This document shows, piece after piece, positions 12,541-12,615 of a stretch of 12,615 nucleotides of DNA. Origin of the DNA: Candidatus Faecalibacterium faecipullorum. Its GTDB lineage: Bacteria; Bacillota; Clostridia; Oscillospirales; Ruminococcaceae. The stretch is from contig DWXX01000144.1 of the NCBI GenBank assembly GCA_019118985.1, positions 1 through 12,615 on the forward strand, in the 5' to 3' direction. The notes under the pieces are model-generated. The model was not told where the DNA came from, searched no databases, and saw only the letters and a program-made list of their open reading frames with translations. The first letter of the stretch is position 1. Each line of letters begins with the position of its first letter. The translations under genes were made by a program, and so were the position numbers.

Positions 12541-12615
12541 GTCGCCGGTCAACCGGCCGACGAACACAGGACCTTGAAAATTGAACAATATCGAATACTT
12601 GTAACGGAACCTTTT
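12541..12615 (+). other. Leader of a probable rRNA operon (continues past the window)
   Basis: Right after P2, a GCCGG-TCAA-CCGGC hairpin extended by GTC/GAC (12541-12561) is followed by ACCTTGAAAATTGAACAA (12571-12588). This resembles the conserved leader/boxA-type sequence found shortly before 16S rRNA genes in Clostridia. No mature rRNA lies within the window. Confidence 0.65.

Overview
The window looks like chromosomal DNA from a GC-rich, strictly anaerobic Firmicute, most likely a gut Oscillospiraceae/Ruminococcaceae relative (Faecalibacterium/Gemmiger/Subdoligranulum type). This is inferred from class III (oxygen-sensitive) ribonucleotide reductase with its activase, a clostridial HPr-like protein, strong AGGAGG-type ribosome sites, sigma-A style TTGACA/TATAAT promoters and a clostridial rRNA leader motif at the right end. 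No search was run, so the taxon is tentative.

Layout. 1-1200 (+): 3' part of an ABC exporter that begins outside the window. Everything from 1331 to 8700 reads on the minus strand: tRNA-Val(GAC) with its terminator, murC (peptidoglycan precursor ligase), the toxin-antitoxin pair hicA-hicB, coaBC (coenzyme A synthesis), the Mg2+ P-type ATPase mgtA with an elaborate 5' leader, and a second toxin-antitoxin pair, yefM-yoeB. Then come nrdG (minus), a small HPr-like gene (plus) converging on nrdD, and nrdD (minus). At the right edge two tandem strong promoters point rightward into a conserved leader, so an rRNA operon probably starts just past 12615, divergent from nrdD.

How the parts work together. 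murC, coaBC, nrdD/nrdG, tRNA and rRNA are housekeeping functions, each with its own promoter. The two toxin-antitoxin modules (3.0-3.7 kb and 8.1-8.7 kb) are compact insertions between them, each with a consensus promoter overlapped by an inverted repeat suited to autorepression. nrdD carries two NrdR-type boxes one helical register apart, one upstream of the -35 and one in the promoter spacer, which predicts repression by NrdR. nrdG is cut off from nrdD by the shared bidirectional terminator at 9956-9984 and must have its own promoter.

The most unusual part is the mgtA leader (about 7764-8080). It has 11-bp-spaced direct repeats just upstream of a TTGACA/TATACT promoter, a palindrome at the predicted start site, a possible Arg/Pro-rich 27-codon leader peptide, a strong intrinsic terminator ahead of mgtA, and an alternative fold that could free or hide the mgtA ribosome site. 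I see no M-box in it. It resembles in logic, not in sequence, the leader-peptide attenuation known from enterobacterial mgtA/mgtC.
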